Shown: in pieces, positions 34,756 to 43,406 of the stretch
Position numbering within the stretch: the stretch's first letter is position 1
Layout: every line of letters starts with the position of its first letter
Assembly (NCBI GenBank): GCA_947631905.1
Contig: CANRND010000002.1
Span: 62,001-126,000, forward strand
Origin: an uncultured Clostridia bacterium
GTDB lineage: Bacteria; Bacillota; Clostridia; Christensenellales; Borkfalkiaceae
Direction: 5' to 3'
DNA length: 64,000 nt
Notes under the pieces: generated by a model
What the model was told of the DNA's origin: nothing
Seen by the model: the letters and a program-made list of their open reading frames with translations, nothing else
The model's database searches: none
Translations under genes and position numbers: made by a program

Positions 34756-36060
34756 TTATTTCTCCTCCGCGGGAACCATTTCGTTGTTGGCTTGCAGGAA
34801 CTCAAACAGCTTGGTCACCTTGACGTCGTTTTCGATGTACTCGAACTGGCGGGGGTCCATGCCCTTTTTGTATTCCTCGGGTTCCTTGCCGACGCTCGCC
34901 GCCTGTTCCGCGATCTTGGCGTCGATCTCCTCCTGCGTCGCGGTGATGTTTTCGAGTTCGATAATCTTCTCCACGATGAGCTGGTGCAAAACCGCCGTCT
35001 TTGCCTCCGCCTCGAAGTTCTTTTTGTACTCTTCGCGGGTGGAGCCGATATAGTTGAGATAGTCGTCGAGCTTGACCCCCTGGTACATGAGATTGTATTC
35101 CATGCGTTGGAGCGAAGCCTCGCACTGGCGGTCGATCATCACCTGCGGGATCTCCGCCGAAGCCGTTTTGGCGATCTCGCTGATAATGCTGTTCTCCGTC
35201 TCGTTCAGACTGCGGGAAGCGGCGTTCTTTTCGAGCCGCTCACGCACTTTGGCGGTATATGCCTCCACGCTGTCGCTGCCCATCTTCTTGGCAAATTCCT
35301 CGTTGAGTTCGGGAAGAACTTTCCCCGTGATCTTGTGCAGGGTGACGGTAAACACCGCGGGCTTGCCTTTGAGGTCCTCCGCCTGGTAATCTTCGGGGAA
35401 GGTGACGGGAATCTCTTTCGTCTCTTGAAGAGCCATGCCCACGACGCCCTCTTCGAACCCGGGGATAAAGGAGTGGGAGCCGAGCGTGAGGTCGTAGCCC
35501 TGCGCGGAGCCGCCCTCAAACTCCTTTCCGTCCGCTTTTCCGACAAAGTCGATGTTCACGGTATCGCCCGTCTGCGCGGGGCGGTCGGTGACTTCCACGC
35601 TCTCCGCGACGCGTTCGCGCACGCTCCCGATCTCTTTCTCGACGTCCGCGTCCGTAACAGTATACTCATACTTGGGGATTTTTATACCCTTGTAACTGCC
35701 GATCGTAACGTCGGGTTTTACGGGTACGTCGGCGACCAGCACGATATTCTCCTCGGAAAAATCCTCCCCGAGGGAGAGCGAAGGTTCGCCCACCGCGGTG
35801 AAATGCTCCTTTTCCGCTTCGAGGATCTTGCCGTAGTGTTCTCCGTAGAGCAGGTTGAGCGCGTCCTCATAGAACAGTCCCTTTCCGTAATACATTTCGA
35901 GAACGTGCTTGGGAACTTTCCCCTTGCGGAACCCGTTGACGGCATACTTGCTTCTGTTCTGCACATAGGCCTTGTTGTTCGCTTCCGCCCATTCTTCGGG
36001 CGTGAACGTGATCGTGATCTTAACGGTGCTTTTTTCCGCGGGTTTGACTTCGTATTTCAT
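34756..36060 (-). CDS. tig: Trigger factor, ribosome-associated chaperone and prolyl isomerase
   Basis: 434 residues in three domains. The N-terminal ribosome-binding domain (1-~140) has the NGFRKGKVPKHVLE signature near 42. The FKBP-type isomerase domain (~155-240) includes TVNIDFVGKADGKEFEGG. A long helical C-terminal chaperone domain follows. First gene of tig-clpP-clpX. CAGGAG precedes the ATG; a weak candidate -10 (TAAAAT) lies ~50 bp upstream. Confidence 0.96.
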   Translation of the reverse strand: MKYEVKPAEKSTVKITITFTPEEWAEANNKAYVQNRSKYAVNGFRKGKVPKHVLEMYYGKGLFYEDALNLLYGEHYGKILEAEKEHFTAVGEPSLSLGEDFSEENIVLVADVPVKPDVTIGSYKGIKIPKYEYTVTDADVEKEIGSVRERVAESVEVTDRPAQTGDTVNIDFVGKADGKEFEGGSAQGYDLTLGSHSFIPGFEEGVVGMALQETKEIPVTFPEDYQAEDLKGKPAVFTVTLHKITGKVLPELNEEFAKKMGSDSVEAYTAKVRERLEKNAASRSLNETENSIISEIAKTASAEIPQVMIDRQCEASLQRMEYNLMYQGVKLDDYLNYIGSTREEYKKNFEAEAKTAVLHQLIVEKIIELENITATQEEIDAKIAEQAASVGKEPEEYKKGMDPRQFEYIENDVKVTKLFEFLQANNEMVPAEEK

Positions 36061-36184
36061 ATCTGAATCTCCTGATAGATTTTTCTTCGCTAAAATATCG
36101 CAAATTACATTTTAACATATCGGGGTAAAAAAAGAAAGCGATTTTATTCCGTTCCGCACATTTCTTTTTGCAAAAAGTTTTTGC

Positions 36185-36213
36185 TTTACAAACAGCGGCT
36201 TTGCGGGTATAAT
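36185..36213 (+). promoter_or_regulatory. Leaderless-type promoter of rqcH
   Basis: TTTACA (36185-36190), 17 bp, perfect TATAAT (36208-36213), then 6 bp to the ATG at 36220. The predicted +1 is the A of ATG. Confidence 0.82.
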
Positions 36214-36219
36214 AGAGGC

Positions 36220-37854
36220 ATGCCGCAGGATACCTTTACTTTAAGGCTCATCGCAAAAGAGCTGAACGAGACCCTGCGCGGGGGAAAGGTCAACCGCGTA
36301 AACCAGCCCGAAAAAGAGGAGCTGGCGCTTATTATATACACCGGAAAGCGCACGCTTAAACTCACGGTGAACGCAAACGCCTCCGATTGCGGCGTTTATT
36401 TCACCGCGGACGGACGGGAAAATCCCCCCGTCGCGCCCAACTTCTGCATGCTCCTCAGAAAACATCTTACGGGCGCGGAGATCACGGACGTTTCCCTCGA
36501 CGGGTTCGAACGCATCGTGGTGTTCCGCATGAAGTGTTTTTCCGACTTTTCCGAAACCGAACGCGAACTCAGGGCGGAGATCATGGGGAAGTACTCCAAC
36601 GTCATTCTCACCGAGAACGGAACGATTTTGGGCGCGCTGAAAACGACCATGCTCGACGAAAACTGCAAGCGCGCCGTTTTCCCCGGGGTGAAGTATGTTC
36701 TGCCCGCCCCGCAGGACAAGGTGAACCCCGCAGACAAGGCTGCCCTCTCTAACCTCCTCTCCTCGCGCGAAGTTACGGCGGAGTTCCTCTTCCGCAACGT
36801 GGCGGGGCTTGCCCCCTGCACGGCGGAACAGATCGTCTCCTCCTACCGCGGCGGCGACTTTGCCGCACATGTTTACGGATACATCTTTTCGGACGAGATC
36901 TCTCCCTGCGTGGCGGAACGGGACGGCGTCATGACCGATTTCTTTGCGCGCGCGGCCGAGGGAGCGGTCCCCTTTCCCACGTTGAGCGAAGCGCAGAGCT
37001 ATTTCTACAACAAGCGGCGGACGCGCAAACGGACGGAAAGCGAGCGGCGCAGGCTTGCCGCCGCCGTCAATACCGTGAAAAAGAAAGCGGAAAAACGGCT
37101 CGCCCAGATCCGCGACAAACAGCGGGAATGCGCTTCCTGCGAGGAAAACCGTATAAAGGGCGAACTTCTCACCGCCAACCTCTACGCCCTCGCGCGCGGC
37201 ATGAAGAGTTGCGAACTGACGAACTTTTACGACGAAAGGGGCGGAACGCTCAAAATTTCCCTCGACGAAACGCTCACCCCCTCGCAGAACGCGCAGAGCT
37301 ATTTCAAACGCTACCGCAAACAGAAGCGCACGCTCGAAGTCCTCGCGCCGCAGGAACGGGAGATCGCCGCCGAGCTGGACTACGCCGAGAGCCTGCTCGC
37401 CGCGATCTCGTCGGCGTCAAACGCGGAAGATCTGCGCCCGCTCGAAGAAGAGCTTCTCTCCGCGGGAATGCTGAAAGCGCCCAAAGAGCGCGCGAAAGCG
37501 TCGGAGGTCCCCTACCGCGTCTATGAAAAGGACGGGTTCACCATCCGCGCGGGCAGGAACAACCTGCAAAACGACAGGCTGGTGCGCGCAAGTTCCCCCG
37601 ATGACATATGGCTGCATACCCAAAAGTACCATTCCTGCCACACCGTCATCGAGACGCGGGGAAAGGACGTGACGGACGAAGTTCTGTTGTTTGCGGCGGG
37701 CGTGTGCGCGCGCTACTCGGACGCAAAGGGCGGGGGCAAGGTCCCCGTGGACTACTGCCGCGTGAAATACGTAAAAAAACCGCCTAAGAGCAAGGCGGGA
37801 TTTGTGATCTATACCGACTACCGCACCGTTTTGGCGGAGCCGATCGAAGAGTAG
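36220..37854 (+). CDS. rqcH: RqcH (NFACT family), ribosome quality control factor
   Basis: 544 residues from the ATG at 36220. A TTG 39 bp upstream is in frame but lies inside the promoter. The NFACT-N domain carries FCMLLRKHLTGAEI near 80-95; coiled-coil segments span ~270-400; the NFACT-R domain (~435-535) contains GRNNLQND and DIWLHTQKYHSCHTVI. It recruits tRNA-Ala to obstructed 50S subunits and adds alanine tails that mark nascent chains for ClpXP, whose genes lie just across the divergent spacer. Confidence 0.94.
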   Translation: MPQDTFTLRLIAKELNETLRGGKVNRVNQPEKEELALIIYTGKRTLKLTVNANASDCGVYFTADGRENPPVAPNFCMLLRKHLTGAEITDVSLDGFERIVVFRMKCFSDFSETERELRAEIMGKYSNVILTENGTILGALKTTMLDENCKRAVFPGVKYVLPAPQDKVNPADKAALSNLLSSREVTAEFLFRNVAGLAPCTAEQIVSSYRGGDFAAHVYGYIFSDEISPCVAERDGVMTDFFARAAEGAVPFPTLSEAQSYFYNKRRTRKRTESERRRLAAAVNTVKKKAEKRLAQIRDKQRECASCEENRIKGELLTANLYALARGMKSCELTNFYDERGGTLKISLDETLTPSQNAQSYFKRYRKQKRTLEVLAPQEREIAAELDYAESLLAAISSASNAEDLRPLEEELLSAGMLKAPKERAKASEVPYRVYEKDGFTIRAGRNNLQNDRLVRASSPDDIWLHTQKYHSCHTVIETRGKDVTDEVLLFAAGVCARYSDAKGGGKVPVDYCRVKYVKKPPKSKAGFVIYTDYRTVLAEPIEE

Positions 37855-37874
37855 CGGGAAACCGCGCGCCGCGT

Positions 37875-38456
37875 TTACAGCCCTTCCAACTCGTCGAGCG
37901 TTAAATCGAACGCGGGAATGAAGTGTTCGAAAAAGTAATCCACGGCGGGGAAGTGCAGATTTTTGAGTGAGGTCTCGATCTCTTTCTTCGCCTTGATGAA
38001 CTCGTGGTTGCCCGAACGCAGCTCTTCGAGGCATTTGATGTATGCGGAGAGCCTGTCCGCCGCTTTCACGAGACGGTATTCGCGCGAATCTTTCTCCGCC
38101 TGCAAATAGGGATAGATGCTTCCGCGCATTTCTTCGGGCAGCGTGTTTGCAATCTTTTCCACGGCGAGGACTTCGAGCTTTTCGTATTCCCCGTGGATAC
38201 TGTTGTTGAAATATTTGACGGGCGTGGGAAGATCCCCCGTCATCACCTCGCTCACCTCGTGGTAAAGCGCGTAAAACACCGCCCTCTCCGTATCCACTTT
38301 CCCTGAGTAGACCTCGTTTTCGATGACGCAGAGGGCGTGCGTCAAAATCGCCACGGAGTGGGAGTGTTCCATGATGTTTTCCTCCCGCACCGAGCGCATG
38401 AGTTGCCAGCGTTTGATGAACTTCATACGGTCCAGATAAGCGTAAAATTTATCCAT
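37875..38456 (-). CDS. yfbR: YfbR-like 5'-nucleotidase, HD domain
   Basis: 193 residues. The HD-domain metal ligands are present: His in MEHSHSVA, HEVSEVMTGDLPTPVKYFN (His-Glu plus the YfbR signature) and AADRLSAYIKC (Asp). YfbR hydrolyses deoxyribonucleoside 5'-monophosphates. Convergent with rqcH and divergent from thiT. The promoter abuts the ATG (38463-38491), predicting a leaderless message. Confidence 0.9.
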   Translation of the reverse strand: MDKFYAYLDRMKFIKRWQLMRSVREENIMEHSHSVAILTHALCVIENEVYSGKVDTERAVFYALYHEVSEVMTGDLPTPVKYFNNSIHGEYEKLEVLAVEKIANTLPEEMRGSIYPYLQAEKDSREYRLVKAADRLSAYIKCLEELRSGNHEFIKAKKEIETSLKNLHFPAVDYFFEHFIPAFDLTLDELEGL

Positions 38457-38462
38457 GCCACA

Positions 38463-38491
38463 ATTATATAACGTTTTCCCCGAAAAAGCAA
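38463..38491 (-). promoter_or_regulatory. Leaderless-type promoter of yfbR
   Basis: Minus strand TTGCTT (38486-38491), 17 bp, TATAAT (38463-38468), 6 bp to the ATG at 38456. Its -35 touches the -35 of the opposing thiT promoter, so the two promoters are back to back with no gap. Confidence 0.82.
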
Positions 38492-38520
38492 TTGACTTTG
38501 CAAGTTTTTCGTACTATAAT
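38492..38520 (+). promoter_or_regulatory. Promoter of the thiT riboswitch transcript
   Basis: TTGACT (38492-38497), 17 bp, TATAAT (38515-38520). Predicted start ~38527, directly before the TPP riboswitch. Confidence 0.88.
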
Positions 38521-38537
38521 AAAGACAAATTCAATAA

Positions 38538-38613
38538 TCCGTCGTGGGTGCCGTAAAAAGCTGAGATCATACCATTCGAATCGGACAAGGTAATACTTGA
38601 ACGAAAGACAGGA
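38538..38613 (+). ncRNA. TPP riboswitch (THI element)
   Basis: The conserved core GGGTGCC (38546-38552), GCTGAGATCATACC (38560-38573) and the GGACAAGGTAATACTTGAACGA-like second arm are in the canonical order. P1 pairs TCCGTC (38538-38543) with GAC-A-GGA (38607-38613). It senses thiamine pyrophosphate and lies upstream of a thiamine transporter. Confidence 0.93.
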
Positions 38614-38630
38614 TTTTTTTAGGAGTTTTC

Positions 38631-38659
38631 CGCCCGCGTATATTTCGCGGGCGTTTTTT
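38631..38659 (+). terminator. Riboswitch expression-platform terminator
   Basis: An 8-bp stem (CGCCCGCG at 38631-38638 with CGCGGGCG at 38646-38653) is followed by six T, 33 bp before the thiT ATG. It fits termination of thiT transcription when TPP is bound. Confidence 0.85.
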
Positions 38660-38691
38660 CGGCGTTTGCGGCGGACAGGGAGGAATATTTT

Positions 38692-39861
38692 ATGTTACAG
38701 TCTCTTTTGGCTTCCTATACGGAAGCGACCGAAAGCGGATACGTCTATCCCGAAGTGTGGACGGAATACGCGAAGAACAACCTTGCCTCGGTCTTCTTCT
38801 ATACCGCAATCGCCCTCGCCGTACTGCTGTTCGCGGTGGGCGCGGTCGTGCGCTTCAAGAAAGAGGAGGGTTTCAAAAGCTACCTTACGGTGGCGATCTC
38901 GCTTGCCTGCGGATTTTCCGTCACCGTCATCCTCGCCATGCTCTCCCTCGAATTTATGGAAATGGCGGAAAAGGGCTATGTGTTCGACCTCGTGTTGCAA
39001 CCCTCCGCGGTCCTCGGAGCGGTCGTCGTTCTCGGGATCGCCGCGACCTACATCTGCTATCTGTTCGGGGAAACGGCATTTAAGATCGGCAAGATCGTAT
39101 CGCTCTCCGCGATCGGCGCGGCGCTCGCCGCCCTGCTCATCTGCGTGGGCGTCTATTATGCGAACGGCACGGCGGAAGAAATCAACGGCGCGACGATCAC
39201 CATCGGGGAAAACGTCGGGTTGTATGTGGGCGCGCTCGTACTCGTGGGCATTCTGCTCTTTGCCGCCCTCTTCCTCGGCAGAAAGGACAAGCGCGGGTTC
39301 GACAGCAAATCCATCGCCTACGCCGCCGTGTGCATCGCCATGAGTTTCGCCCTCTCCTATCTGAAAATCCCCGGGTTTACATTGCCGCAAGGCGGCTCGG
39401 TGACGATCGCCTCTCTCCTCCCTCTCGCGGTGTATTCCTACATGTTCGGCGTGAAGAAGGGCATTTTCGCGGGGTTCATCTACGGCATTTTGCAGATCGT
39501 GCAGGACCCGTGGCTCATCCACCCCGCGCAGATCCTCCTCGACTATCCCATCGCCTTTGCGGGCATCGGGCTTGCGGGGCTGTTCGCGGACTTTAAGCCG
39601 CTCGAAAAACTCCCGCAGGTACAGTTTGCGCTCGGGACGGTTTTGGGGAGCCTGTTCCGCTTTGTCTCCCATGTGCTTTCGGGCGTGTTCGCCTTTTCCG
39701 AATACAGCACGCTCGACAATGTTTGGGCGTATTCCCTCGCCTACAACTCCTTTGTGTTCGCAGACATCGCCATCGTGATCGTGGTCGGCGTACTCGTGTT
39801 CTGCTCCAAATCGTTCGTGAAGCAGGCGAGAAAGTTCCATACGGCAAAAGAAAGACCGTGA
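38692..39861 (+). CDS. thiT: Thiamine ECF transporter S component ThiT with N-terminal five-helix extension
   Basis: 389 residues, roughly twice a normal ThiT. Residues ~205-375 are the ThiT core: AMSFALSYLKI, PQGGSVTIASLLPLAVYSYMFG, GILQIVQDPWLIHPAQILLDYPIAFAGIGLAGL. Residues 1-200 carry five further predicted membrane helices (~31-53, 62-86, 102-126, 135-157, 177-198) of unknown function. TPP riboswitch control supports thiamine uptake. GGGAGGAA precedes the ATG. The general ECF energising subunits are not in the window. Confidence 0.9.
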   Translation: MLQSLLASYTEATESGYVYPEVWTEYAKNNLASVFFYTAIALAVLLFAVGAVVRFKKEEGFKSYLTVAISLACGFSVTVILAMLSLEFMEMAEKGYVFDLVLQPSAVLGAVVVLGIAATYICYLFGETAFKIGKIVSLSAIGAALAALLICVGVYYANGTAEEINGATITIGENVGLYVGALVLVGILLFAALFLGRKDKRGFDSKSIAYAAVCIAMSFALSYLKIPGFTLPQGGSVTIASLLPLAVYSYMFGVKKGIFAGFIYGILQIVQDPWLIHPAQILLDYPIAFAGIGLAGLFADFKPLEKLPQVQFALGTVLGSLFRFVSHVLSGVFAFSEYSTLDNVWAYSLAYNSFVFADIAIVIVVGVLVFCSKSFVKQARKFHTAKERP

Positions 39862-39865
39862 GCGT

Positions 39866-39912
39866 AAAAAGCCGCCCGCCCCGCGCAAACTTGCGCGGGG
39901 CGGGCTTTTTTA
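39866..39912. terminator. Bidirectional terminator between thiT and rseP
   Basis: A 15-bp stem (39874-39888 with 39891-39905) is flanked by an A-run (39866-39870) and a T-run (39906-39912), so it can end both the thiT transcript and the convergent rpsB-rseP operon. Confidence 0.92.
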
Positions 39913-39917
39913 TTCCG

Positions 39918-41314
39918 TTACATTACAAACTGCAAAATATCCACGAGGACCGCAAACCCGAGCAGAAGCACGAACCCGACGGCGTGGATGATCGCCTCCA
40001 CTTTGCGGCTGATCGGCTTGCCCCTCACCCACTCGATAGCGGTGAACACCACCTTGCTGCCGTCGAGCGCGGGAATGGGGAGGAGATTGAACACCGCAAG
40101 GTTGACGCCGATATAGCCCGCGATCTCCAAGAAGTAGCGGAACCCGCGGGAAACGATCTGCGAAGTCATGGCAATCGTCGTAACGGGACCGCCGAACGCG
40201 GAAAGCCCGAGCTTGCCCGTGAGCAGTTCGCCCAAAATCTTGAAAATGCTCCCCGCGATCTTGAACGAATAGACGAACGCGCGGCCGAGCGCTTCCCCGA
40301 AAGAGAACCGATACACGGCGTTCGCAAGAAAATAACCGCTCTGCTCCTCCGTTTCGCTCTCCTCGTATTTTACGCCGAGCGCGTCCCACACGCTCGTGAA
40401 ATCGGCGCTGTTTTTGACCGTAACATCCGAACGGAGCATGACGGTAACGTCCGTCTCCTCGCGGTGGTCGAACGTGGGGCGTTCCCCGTTTTCGTCCTCT
40501 TTCCACTCCACGCCGTATGCGCGGGAGACGCGCACCGTAACGAGGTCGCCCTGTTTCTTCCCGTTGAGCGCCTGCGCGACGTCCGAAGTGAGATAGAGGT
40601 TTTTCCCCTCGATCTGCAAAAGAATATCCAGATCCTGCAAGCTGTACGCGGCGTACTCCCCCGCCGCCTCTTCCATTTTATAGACGGCGACCATCGTCTG
40701 CCCGTAGGCGACAAATCCGATGACGATCAAGACGAGCGCGAGCAGATAGTTCATCAGCGCGCCCGCGACAAGCACGATGATGCGTTGCCAGCAGGGACGG
40801 TTTGTAAAATAGCCCGACGTATCCTCGGGCGGCGCGGTTTCGGGGCGACCCCCCTTCCCTACCCTCCCCCCGACACGGGGGGCGGGCAAGAAGAAATCAC
40901 TTCCCCAGTTGCGGGGGGCGGGCAAGAAGTGGTATTTTCCGACGCGGAGGATGAACCGTCGCCTGTGTTTTCTACCGTTAAAGGAGCAGAACCCTCTGCG
41001 GGCGGCCGAGAAAGGTCGAACGGCTCTTGTTCCGCGTCCTTTTTTTCCTCCTCTTCCACGCCGTCCTCGCCCGCAAAGGCGCAATAGCCGCCGAGGGGAA
41101 TGATCCGCACCGCAAACAGCTCGCCCGTCTTTTTGCTCGTATGTTTGAAAATAGCGGGGCCGAACCCGATGGAGAACTCGTTGATCTTGAAATGAAAAAT
41201 TTTGCCGGCGATATAGTGTCCGAACTCGTGGATGGTGATCATCACGAGCAAAATCAGAATTGCGAGAACGACGGAGCCGACCGTCCCCCATACCGACAGA
41301 AGATTATTTGCCAT
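39918..41314 (-). pseudogene. rseP: Site-2 protease RseP, interrupted by a repeat and frameshifted
   Basis: The first half (41314 to 40859) encodes the N-terminal helix with the zinc motif HEFGH (His29, Glu30, His33) and PLGGYCAFAGED, then stops at TAG 40859. The second half continues in the frame displaced by one base: RIIVLVAGALMNYLLA, a PDZ-like region and the second zinc-site motif NLLPIPALDGSK. The switch falls inside a GC-rich repeat (40849-40940). One additional G in the run of six G at ~40868-40873 would restore a single frame of ~465 residues. So this is a homopolymer sequencing error, a phase-variable or broken gene, or a frameshifted product. The start overlaps the dxr end by 11 bp. 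Last gene of the rpsB operon. Confidence 0.8.
40849..40940. repeat. Dispersed palindromic repeat inserted inside the rseP coding region
   Basis: C-rich arm CCCTACCCTCCCCCC, G-run and GGGCGGGCAAGAAG follow the same order as the intergenic copy at 16528-16630. Here GCGGGGGGCGGGCAAGAAG-type units occur twice (near 40875 and 40910). Translated in the rseP frame it gives two SCPPP-containing segments in the loop where ordinary RseP proteins pass directly from the GED segment to the W-R-I helix. Confidence 0.75.
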
Positions 41315-42392
41315 AGATGTACCCGGATGCAACTGCGCGCGCCCGCATATCCGCTTCCCTAAGGGTCTCGAAGCTGTCTGCGCGTACGTGCGGGACGCGT
41401 TCGAGCGTCTCCCGTACAGTTTCCGCGATTTGCGGAAAAGTTATCCCGCCCCGCAAAAAGGCGTTAACGGCGGTCTCCGCGGCGGCGTTGAGAAGAGTGG
41501 GAGCGGTCCCCCCCGCCTTGCCCGCTTCGAGCGCCAGACCGTAGCAGGGGAACTTCTCCTGCGGAAGCCGCTCGAAGTGCAGCGCGCCGAGCGAAATAAG
41601 ATCGAGTTCCTTTTCGCAGGGAAGGCGTTCGGGATAGGTGAGCGCGAGCTGGATGGGGAGCTTCATATCGGGATAGCCGAGTTGCGCCACTGCCGCGCCG
41701 TCCTCGAAATAGACGAGGGAATGCACGATGCTCTCGGGATGGACCACCGCCTCGATCTGCCCGAACTCCGCCCCGTACAGCCATTTCGCTTCGAGAACTT
41801 CATATCCCTTGTTGAGTAAAGTCGCGCTGTCTATGGTGATCTTCGCGCCCATATTCCACGTGGGGTGGCGGAGCGCGTCCGAAGCGGTCACCCCTTTCAT
41901 TTCTTCCTCGGTAAAGTGCAAAAACGGGCCGCCGCTCGCCGTTAAAACGAGCTTTTTGTAGGGCGCGCCGCGGCGGAACCCGAGGCACTGGAAGAGCGCG
42001 GAATGCTCGCTGTCCACGGGAACGAGGTCTATCTTCCGCTCCTCCACTTCCCGCATGACGAGTTCCCCGCCGCAGACGAGGGATTCCTTGTTCGCAAGCG
42101 CGATCTTTTTGCCCGCCCTTGCCGCGGCAAGGGTATAGGCAAGCCCCGAAAAACCGCCCGTCGCGATGAACGCCACGTCCGCGTTCTCGAAGAGAGAGGA
42201 AAGACGCGCTTCCGCCTGTGCGGCGCAAAGTGCGGTTTCGGGATGAAATTCTTCGGCAAGCGCGGAGAGCGCCTTTTCGTTCTTTCCGCACACGAGCGCG
42301 GAGAAACGGAAACGGTGCGGGTTGCGGCGCACGACTTCGCACACCTGCCGCCCGATACTGCCCGTACAGCCGATCAAAGCGATATTTACCAT
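41304..42392 (-). CDS. dxr: 1-deoxy-D-xylulose 5-phosphate reductoisomerase
   Basis: 362 residues. NADPH-binding GCTGSIG at 9-15; catalytic and metal regions VPVDSEHSALFQC near 150 and TASGGPF near 175; the C-terminal helical region is complete. It makes MEP in the non-mevalonate isoprenoid pathway, supplying the UppS encoded upstream. GAGG precedes the ATG. Confidence 0.95.
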   Translation of the reverse strand: MVNIALIGCTGSIGRQVCEVVRRNPHRFRFSALVCGKNEKALSALAEEFHPETALCAAQAEARLSSLFENADVAFIATGGFSGLAYTLAAARAGKKIALANKESLVCGGELVMREVEERKIDLVPVDSEHSALFQCLGFRRGAPYKKLVLTASGGPFLHFTEEEMKGVTASDALRHPTWNMGAKITIDSATLLNKGYEVLEAKWLYGAEFGQIEAVVHPESIVHSLVYFEDGAAVAQLGYPDMKLPIQLALTYPERLPCEKELDLISLGALHFERLPQEKFPCYGLALEAGKAGGTAPTLLNAAAETAVNAFLRGGITFPQIAETVRETLERVPHVRADSFETLREADMRARAVASGYIYGK

Positions 42393-42454
42393 ACTACCTC
42401 ATAAAAAACGCCCGCGGGCGCGGACGCTGTTCGATCACTATCAATGTATGCGCA

Positions 42455-43366
42455 TTATCCCGCGATCATGATTCTGAGTACGAGGACGAAACAGACGATG
42501 AGACAGGCATAGAGCGTGGAATCGATACGGTCGAGAATACCGCCGTGTCCCGGCAGGAGTTTCCCCATATCCTTGATCCCGAGCCTGCGCTTGATCGCAC
42601 TCTCCACGAGATCGCCCGCCTCCGCAAACGCCGCGGTAAGGATCCCGAGACCCACAAAGAGGACGAGGTTGACGGGACTCTCGAACATCGCCTCGCGGGG
42701 AAGAACGGGCCAAACGACGGAGAGCAGGTAATAGGCGTAAAAGAGCGCGACCGCGCCGACCGCGCCGCCCAAAAAGCCGCCGAAGCCGCCGATGACCGTT
42801 TTATTCGGGCTGACGTTCGGCGCCATCTTCATGGGGAATTTCTTTCCGAGGAACCGTCCGAAGAGATAGGCGAAACAATCCGCGAACGGACACAGCACGA
42901 AGATGAACAGAATGCCGATCTCGGAATATTTCGGCATGTGGTTCACGCCCGCCAACACGAGGAGAAACACAGACGGAAAAATATCGGCAAGCATGGCATA
43001 GCCGAGGGATTGGAGGCTCGTCTTTTCATGGCGGAACACGAGCAGGCTGAAAAGGACGGCAACGCCCGTCATGAACACCACGAACGCGAGGTTGGGGGAA
43101 TAGTTCGGAGCCAACCCCTGCCGCTTGTAAACGGCGTCGCTCACGCAGTAACAGACGATGACCGCGGAGGCGAAGATCTGCACGATGACCTTTTGCACAA
43201 GGTCGATCCTGTCCCCCAGCGCGCGGCACATTTCAAAGGTCCCGACAACGCAAAAGAACAGGATGAGCAAATCGAAACAGAGCGGCTCGTTAAAATATGT
43301 CCGCAAGATGAAAAATGCGAGAAGCGTCAACACATAAACGGTTCCCGTCAACAAACGCTTCAACAT
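42455..43366 (-). CDS. cdsA: Phosphatidate cytidylyltransferase
   Basis: 303 residues with about eight membrane helices. The family signature near the C-terminus, GIKDMGKLLPGHGGILDRIDS, is intact, as is SPNKTVIGGFGGFLGG (~205). It makes CDP-diacylglycerol from phosphatidate and CTP. The rpsB-type operon order uppS-cdsA-dxr is standard for Firmicutes. Confidence 0.94.
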   Translation of the reverse strand: MLKRLLTGTVYVLTLLAFFILRTYFNEPLCFDLLILFFCVVGTFEMCRALGDRIDLVQKVIVQIFASAVIVCYCVSDAVYKRQGLAPNYSPNLAFVVFMTGVAVLFSLLVFRHEKTSLQSLGYAMLADIFPSVFLLVLAGVNHMPKYSEIGILFIFVLCPFADCFAYLFGRFLGKKFPMKMAPNVSPNKTVIGGFGGFLGGAVGAVALFYAYYLLSVVWPVLPREAMFESPVNLVLFVGLGILTAAFAEAGDLVESAIKRRLGIKDMGKLLPGHGGILDRIDSTLYACLIVCFVLVLRIMIAG

Positions 43367-43406
43367 ACTGATTTACGGTTTACCATGCTTTTTGAAGTTC
43401 CGTTCT

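Noticed and set aside
36181-36219. Upstream TTG start for rqcH adding 13 residues
   Set aside because: The stretch contains the -35 and -10 promoter elements, and NFACT proteins begin at the ATG at 36220.
39918-41314. rseP as two intended separate genes or a programmed frameshift
   Set aside because: The second half has no start codon with a ribosome-binding site near the junction, and no established frameshift element (spacer plus pseudoknot) is recognised. A homopolymer error or true mutation is simpler, so it was kept as one interrupted gene.
42405-42425. CGCCCGCGGGCG followed by T6 (minus strand) between cdsA and dxr as a terminator
   Set aside because: A 12-bp palindrome leaves only a 4-bp stem once a loop is allowed, and dxr must be transcribed through it with the operon.
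43190-43202. TTTGCACAAGG string as a regulator site
   Set aside because: It lies inside the cdsA coding sequence and shows that partial matches to the LacI-type box occur by chance.
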